A program made the translations under genes and the position numbers. A stretch of DNA of 9,661 nt, taken from NCBI GenBank assembly GCA_900554815.1, contig USIO01000036.1, positions 1-9,661 of the forward strand. Direction: 5' to 3'. The notes beneath the pieces were generated by a model. That model was not told the DNA's origin, searched no databases, and saw only the letters and a list, made by a program, of their open reading frames with translations. Below, piece after piece: positions 5,215 to 9,661 of the stretch. The first letter of the stretch is position 1. The number at the start of each line of letters is the position of its first letter. Source of the stretch: an uncultured Clostridium sp. (lineage in GTDB: Bacteria > Bacillota > Clostridia > TANB77 > CAG-508).

Positions 5215-5865
5215 ATGAGTATCACTGCAACTACCCCAGAATTCAGAGTAATTACTCGGTCTCACACTGTTATTAAAAATGTTACCTTAGAAGGAGTGAC
5301 AAGTCTTAATGCAAGTAAGATTACAACCACTTTTGCAGTAAAGTACAGAGTTAACCCAAAAACTCATAATTTGGCTAGTCTTGTTTCTAGGAGTAAAGTC
5401 GGAGAAGTTATCGAGACTGTTTCATTCGGCTTAGTCGAAATTACTCCTGACGAACTTGCCAAAAGAAGGAAAAGTGGCATTTCGTCATTTGTTCTAAAAA
5501 CCAATGGCACTCTGTATTATACGCAAGTGCCAAAAGACATTAACTTTGTTGGTTTTACTCTTTTGGGTTCTCACCTGTGCTCGCTGGTAGGTAGTGAATG
5601 TCGTCGTCTTTCTGCAGCAAGTGATAATAACGGTGGCTGTGAAAAAGTCAGAGATCTGTATAAATGTATTGAAAAGTATCCTTGGATTACAAAAGGATAC
5701 GAAACGTTTAATACAGAATTAGACGTTTTCGCTGTAATAAGGTGTTCACATTATGAAAAATGTCCACCTCGTGAAAAAGTTTCTTTTGCGCAGCTCATGG
5801 AGGCCAAACGTTCTTTAGCTATGTATCTTTCGAATCTAAAAAATAGCTTTATGAACATGGATTAA
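5215..5865 (+). CDS. Unknown 216-residue protein with a strong promoter and foreign codon use
   Basis: I do not recognise this protein. AAGGAGG lies 10 nt before the ATG. The N-terminal half is Thr/Val/Ser-rich and probably beta-structured. The C-terminal half, from about residue 115, carries six cysteines, including CSLVGSEC and, further on, CSHYEKC, which could bind a metal. It has no signal peptide and no clear membrane segment. Codon use (CGT, GTC, GAC, CTG, GCG; GC near 40% by eye) resembles the MYG1-family gene and not the AT-rich neighbours. Codon 15 is CGG (5257-5259), followed by T, in an intact frame. With its own consensus promoter and terminator it forms a self-contained, probably transferred unit inserted between host genes. 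Whether its product is made intact in a host that shifts at CGG is an open question. Confidence 0.8.
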   Translation: MSITATTPEFRVITRSHTVIKNVTLEGVTSLNASKITTTFAVKYRVNPKTHNLASLVSRSKVGEVIETVSFGLVEITPDELAKRRKSGISSFVLKTNGTLYYTQVPKDINFVGFTLLGSHLCSLVGSECRRLSAASDNNGGCEKVRDLYKCIEKYPWITKGYETFNTELDVFAVIRCSHYEKCPPREKVSFAQLMEAKRSLAMYLSNLKNSFMNMD

Positions 5866-5883
5866 CTGGGAAGTTATTGGAAA

Positions 5884-5927
5884 AAAACTGTTGGGATTCA
5901 CAAATGTGATCCCAACAGTTTTCTTTT
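5884..5927. terminator. Bidirectional terminator shared by the 216-residue gene and dac
   Basis: A 14-bp perfect stem (AAAACTGTTGGGAT at 5884-5897 with its complement at 5909-5922) is topped by CAC/GTG. On the plus strand it runs into TTCTTTT, on the minus strand into seven T's (5887-5881). It sits between the stops of two convergent genes. Confidence 0.9.
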
Positions 5928-5959
5928 AAATATTTATTTTTCACACGGTAAAATACAAT

Positions 5960-7184
5960 TTACACGTTTGCATATACTCCAATTATTTCTTTAAAATACT
6001 CTAAAAAGTTTTTCCTTTTAATTGCTTCTTTAGTAAAGATTTGTAATGTGTTAAGTTTTCTTGACCCTATATAAATTTTTATTTGCCCTATTGGGTTGTT
6101 TTTGGAAACTGGAGCTATAAAATTGTTTTGAGCATCTATTTCAATTTTAATTTTATCTATTTCATCTTTTTTTATTGGAAACTCTTTATAAGGGTTATTC
6201 CATTTTAGTTCTAATACTTGTTCTTCTCCTTTTTCAATAAGAACATTTTTTTGAAAATTTTCTTCCCACTTTTTAAATTCTTTTTCTATTATTTCTCCTA
6301 AATCAATCTTTTTGTAATTAGCATAAACAAATTCTATAATTTCTATGCTGTCTTTTGTTCTAAATTTTTTTGTATCTGCACCTAATACTACAGAAATAAT
6401 ATTCATTCCATTTCTATTGCAAGAACACACTAAGCATCTTCCTGCATTGTTTGTAAAGCCTGTTTTTACTCCATTAACACCTTCTAAATTCCCTAGCAAT
6501 TCATTTGTATTAGAAAGTTCTTTTTGTTTTCCATTAATTAAAATTGTCTTTATTCTTGTATTAACAATTTTAGCAAATTGTTCATTTTCCAAGGCATAAT
6601 CTGTTAATATTGCTAATTCTTTTGCAGTAGTATAATGTTTGGGGTCATCTAGTCCATGTGGTGTAACAAAATGCGTGTTTTTTAACCCTAATTCTTGTGC
6701 TTTTTTATTCATTAATTCAGCAAATCCTTCATAATTTCCTCCTATCGTTTCTGCCAATTGAGCTGCCGCATCATTCCCGCGAACACAACATTAGTCCATA
6801 CAGTAAATCATTTACTGTAATTTTATCTCCTTCATGCAGTCCAAGTCTTGAACCACCTACTGAAGCTGCTTTTTTTGATACTTGTATAGTTTCTTCTAGT
6901 TTTGCGTTTTCTAATGTAATAATTGCTGTCATTATTTTGGTTGTGCTAGCCATTGCCATTTTTTCATTACAATTTTTTTGGTATAAAACTTCTTTTGTTT
7001 GTCTATCTATAACCACAGCTGTTTTTGAATTAATATTTGGCTCATTTGTAGAATTGGCAATCGTTTGTATCGCTTCATTTTTTATTTCATTAATAATAAT
7101 ATTTTGTGTTTCTATATCGTCTGCAGAAACAATGTTTGAATATAAAATTAATACTATTATTAATATAGTGCCTATTTTTTTCAT
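5960..7184 (-). CDS. dacF: D-alanyl-D-alanine carboxypeptidase (DacF/PBP5-like, peptidase S11), read through one +1 shift at CGG
   Basis: This serine peptidase trims the terminal D-alanine from peptidoglycan stem peptides outside the membrane. Residues 1-21 form a signal peptide (MKK, a hydrophobic core, VSA cleavage region). The first frame (7184-6780) gives residues 1-135, including the active-site STTK (80-83). In that frame the next codons are CGG GAA TGA, which would stop the protein. Skipping the C at 6779 continues at 6778 as GGG AAT GAT, completing the Ser-Gly-Asn catalytic motif (135-137) and the downstream NDAAAQLAE. The third motif, KTG, is at 240-242 (VNGVKTGFT). The joined protein has 407 residues, normal for the family. 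The C-terminal end is a short amphipathic stretch as in PBP5-type anchors. It lies 47 nt below cdd on the same strand. The start has AAGGTG 7 nt upstream, inside a hairpin. The exact paralogue name is uncertain. Confidence 0.93.
6777..6779 (-). other. +1 frameshift point in dac: UCG C GGG, inside the catalytic SxN motif
   Basis: TGT TCG is followed by C and then GGG AAT GAT. Reading CGG as a codon gives Cys-Ser-Arg-Glu-stop. Skipping the C gives Cys-Ser-Gly-Asn-Asp, the strictly conserved active-site motif. One amino acid, glycine, must therefore stand for the four bases CGGG. Confidence 0.92.
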
Positions 7185-7192
7185 AAAAAATC

Positions 7193-7220
7193 ACCTTTTA
7201 AATACTATTCTTTAAAAGGT
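7193..7220 (-). promoter_or_regulatory. Hairpin covering the dac ribosome binding site
   Basis: ACCTTTTAAA and TTTAAAAGGT (7193-7202 with 7211-7220) form a 10-bp inverted repeat in the cdd-dac gap. On the minus strand its 3' arm contains the AAGGTG ribosome binding site of dac and is followed by TTTTTT and the ATG. It could hide the site or act as an attenuating terminator between cdd and dac. Confidence 0.5.
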
Positions 7221-7231
7221 AATTTTATGAT

Positions 7232-7594
7232 TTACAGTAAAAAGCTTTTTGGTAATAATTCTTCAATTGTATATTTTTCTACTTTATTATTTTTGTCAAT
7301 ATAAATTACAAAATCCTTATCTACAAATTCGCTTATAAATTGTCTACAATATCCACAAGGAGTTTTTCCATTAGCAGTTATAGTTATGCTTTCAAAATCT
7401 TTTTCTCCTTCTGAAATTGCTTTTATAAATGCAACTCTTTCTGCACAAATAGACATAATCCCATTATTCTCTATGTTACAACCTGTATATAGTTTGCCTT
7501 GTTTTGTCCTTAAAACTGCTCCTACTTTAAAATTTGAATATGGAGCATATGCATTTTGGGCTACATTTTTTGCCATTTTAATTAATTCTTCCAT
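7232..7594 (-). CDS. cdd: Cytidine deaminase
   Basis: Converts cytidine and deoxycytidine to (deoxy)uridine in pyrimidine salvage, in the cytoplasm. The 120-residue protein has the zinc-site motif CAER, whose Glu is the catalytic base, and the paired PCGYCRQ cysteines, plus an N-terminal NAYAPYSNFKVGA substrate segment. The length is normal for the small tetrameric bacterial type. The start at 7594 (ATG) is preferred. The GTG at 7606, four codons upstream, overlaps the AAGGAG ribosome binding site (7611-7606), which is 11 nt from the ATG. It lies between topB and dac on the same strand. It is intact in a single frame and contains no CGG, which makes it a useful control for the shifted neighbours. 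Confidence 0.95.
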   Translation of the reverse strand: MEELIKMAKNVAQNAYAPYSNFKVGAVLRTKQGKLYTGCNIENNGIMSICAERVAFIKAISEGEKDFESITITANGKTPCGYCRQFISEFVDKDFVIYIDKNNKVEKYTIEELLPKSFLL

Positions 7595-7675
7595 ACTTAA
7601 TTTCACTCCTTACTTTTCTTTACTAAAATTACATCTGTAGAAAACATAATTTTACAGCATATTTTCTTTGTGCAA

Positions 7676-9590
7676 TTATACTACTAGTTTATTAATTTTA
7701 GTCTTAATATAGTTTTCTAATTTTTGCATAAAAATTTTAGGTTCTATTTCTTTTTTTGCCACCATTTCTAAACCTTTTTCCCAACTTGCAGTTAATTCGG
7801 GGTTTAGCATATCTGGCATTGCTTTATAAACCACATCATAGATTACTTCTCCTTTATTTGTTGGAGTAATAATTTGCGTTTTAGGATTAATTTCTATATA
7901 ATAGATTCTTTCTAGTTTTTTAATAATTTCTGCACGAGTTGCACTTGTTCCAATTCCAGTTCCTTTTATTTGTTCTCGTAATTCTTCATCTTCTATTAAT
8001 TTACCAGCGTTTTCCATTGCCAATATCATAGACCCTGAAGTATATCTTGTTGGTGGAGATGTTTCTGCTTCTTTAGTTTCAATGTTTTGAATTTCTATTT
8101 GTTGTCCTTTTTTTAAATAGTTTAATACATCTTGTGATTCAATTTTATTATTTTGTTCTTCTTTATTTTTAGTAGCTCCTAATACTTTAAGATACCCTTC
8201 TTCAATACATACTTTATTTGTTGTAAAAAATCTTTCATTTTCTATTCCGTATAGTAGAAGATATTTTATTAAATTCTGCTGGTGGATAAAATATTGCTAA
8301 AAATCTTTTTACTATTATATTATATATTTTTTGTTGTATTTCAGGTAATTCATTTAGATTCTCAAATCCATGTCCTGTTGGTATAATTGCATAATGATCT
8401 GTTATTTTATTATCATTTACATATTTTGTATTTATTAAATTTGTAGAGTATTTTTTTTCTATCATTTGATTAATAAAACTCTGTATGGCTTCGTCTTTAT
8501 AGTTTTTTGCTAAGCCATTTAAATTTTTATTTATTTGTTTTGCTACTGCTGTTGATAAAACTCTTGCATCTGTTCTTGGATAAGTAACTAGTTTTTTTTC
8601 ATATAAGTTTTGTATAATATTTAATGTTTCATCTGGTTTAATTTTAAATTTTTTAGTACATTCATTTTGAATTTCTGCTAAATTAAATAAAAGTGGGGCA
8701 TTTTCTTTTTGCTTTACTTTTTTTACATCGAGTATAATTGCAGTTTTTCCATTTAGAAATGAAATAAATTTTTTTGCATCTTCTAATTTTTTAAAACCAT
8801 TTTCATTATATAATTCATTAGAATTATATGTGCTAGATTCTTCTGTTGTTTTCCACTCGGCTAGAAAATTCTTATTTTCTTTTCCAAATTTTCCTATTAT
8901 TTTATAGTATTTTGTTTTTACAAAATTTCTAATTTCTCTTTCTCTATATACTATAAGTCCTAGTACACACGTCATTACTCTACCAACAGAAATAGATATT
9001 CTTTCTTCGTTTATTTGTCCTGCTACTCTTTTTCCAAATATAATAGAAAGTAGTCTTGAGAAGTTAATTCCAATTAGGTAGTCTTCTTTTGCCCTTAAAT
9101 AAGCCGAATCTGATAAACTATTATATTCAGATAAATCTTTTGCATTTTTTATTCCTCTTAAAATTTCTTCTTCTGTTTGTGAGTCTATCCATACTCTTTT
9201 CATTTTTGCATTCGGGTTTGGATGTGCCATCATAAAAACTAGTCTTTGTATGTATTCTCCTTCACGTCCAGAGTCACCCGCATTATAAATTTCATCAATG
9301 TCTTTTCTCTGTAATAGAGTCTTTACGATTTCAAATTGGTTTTTAACAGCTGGTATTATTTCATATTTATATTCTTTTGGTAAGAATGGTAATGTATCCA
9401 GTCTCCAAAATTTTAGTTTTTCATCATACTTCTCTGGGTAAGACATTGTTACTAAATGTCCTATGCACCATGTAATTATCCATTCTTCTGATTCTAAAAA
9501 ACCATTTTTCCTAGATGGATTAATTTTTAGTGCTTTTGCAAATTCCATAGCTACACTAGGTTTTTCTGTAATTAATAATTTTTTTAGCAT
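7676..9590 (-). CDS. topB: DNA topoisomerase III (type IA), read through one +1 shift at CGG
   Basis: Type IA enzyme that passes single DNA strands to decatenate replication and recombination intermediates. The TOPRIM domain shows TEKPSVA with Glu9 and AGDSGREGE (Asp106, Glu110, Glu112). The active-site tyrosine is in YPRTD (337-341). The first frame covers 9590-8250 (447 residues) and then meets CGG, followed three codons on by a stop. Skipping the C at 8249 gives GIENERFF and continues 190 codons through SPPTRYTSGSM and GTGIGTSATRA (543-553) to the stop at 7676, for a total of 637 residues. Both parts carry conserved blocks in the right order. The ATG at 9590 has GGAG 5 nt upstream; longer in-frame starts (ATG 9623, TTG 9632) lack a good site. 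There is no C-terminal zinc-finger region. It is first of the topB-cdd-dac group. Confidence 0.93.
8247..8249 (-). other. +1 frameshift point in topB: AUA C GGA
   Basis: The first frame reads ATA CGG AAT AGA AAA TGA and stops. Skipping the C gives ATA GGA ATA GAA AAT, which stays open for 190 codons with family-specific motifs. The other two CGG triplets on the topB coding strand are out of frame (TCG|GCT and GCG|GGT) and cause no shift. Confidence 0.88.
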
Positions 9591-9661
9591 AGTAACTCCT
9601 ATTTCTAAAATAGAAGTTTGCATTTCCAGCAACTGCCTTTTTACTTTAACATAGTAGTACT

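Noticed and set aside
6697..7215. Plus-strand hydrophobic frame opposite dac
   Set aside because: It is the antisense of dac. Its hydrophobic look comes from AT-rich Lys/Glu-coding sequence read backwards.
2567..8249. Sequencing or assembly indel errors as the cause of the frame breaks
   Set aside because: The four sites are not homopolymer runs, the error would have to insert the same base before GGR each time, and no other indels are seen in about 4.2 kb of the same genes. Raw reads would still be the final check.
2161..9590. Sua5, dac and topB as ordinary pseudogenes
   Set aside because: The breaks are all +1, all exactly at CGG, and every catalytic motif on both sides is intact. Random decay would give varied indels, stops and lost motifs, and loss of topB, sua5 and dac together is unlikely.
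9591..9632. Longer TopB start at TTG 9632 or ATG 9623
   Set aside because: The conserved N-terminus begins at MLKKLLITEKPS, and the ATG at 9590 has a good GGAG site; the upstream starts do not.

Overview
The window is AT-rich DNA (GC roughly 25-30% in most genes, by eye). The TsaC/Sua5, D-Ala-D-Ala carboxypeptidase, cytidine deaminase and topoisomerase III proteins look like those of low-GC Bacillota, most likely an uncultured Clostridia-type bacterium. I cannot name the species.

Layout. 1-1013: a 5'-truncated MobV-type plasmid mobilisation gene and a small unknown gene, i.e. mobile-element debris. 1033-2157: a MYG1-family gene with its own promoter and terminator and clearly different codon use. 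2161-3249: a minus-strand TsaC/Sua5 gene for tRNA t6A synthesis, with its promoter. 3250-4206: a structured noncoding RNA candidate (copy A) and a CYTH-domain gene. 4272-4608: a candidate small RNA with a run of hairpins, facing a 41-codon minus-strand gene. 4609-5113: a second copy (B) of the structured RNA, short dispersed repeats and a coding remnant. 5116-5927: an unknown 216-residue protein behind a consensus promoter, also unlike its neighbours in codon use. 5960-9590: a minus-strand cluster topB - cdd - dac, ending in a terminator shared with the facing gene.

Main observation. Three conserved genes (sua5, dac, topB) are each split by +1 shifts: two in sua5, one in dac, one in topB. All four breaks fall exactly on an in-frame CGG triplet. 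Skipping the C and reading the next GGA or GGG as glycine restores full-length proteins of 343, 407 and 637 residues. In dac it restores the catalytic Ser-Gly-Asn motif. Across the roughly 1,500 codons of sua5, dac, cdd and topB, CGG is never used as an ordinary arginine codon; its only four in-frame occurrences are the four shift points. This fits a genome in which CGG has no normal meaning and CGGR is read as a four-base glycine codon, or triggers a +1 slip. Random decay or random sequencing error explains it poorly. The two foreign-looking genes (MYG1 and the 216-residue protein) each contain one CGG in an intact frame, which suggests recent arrival from an organism with the standard code.

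A second point is the duplicated structured RNA: two 107-nt cores with 7 differences, one of them a compensatory base-pair change. Each core carries a different 5' hairpin region and ends in the same intrinsic terminator.
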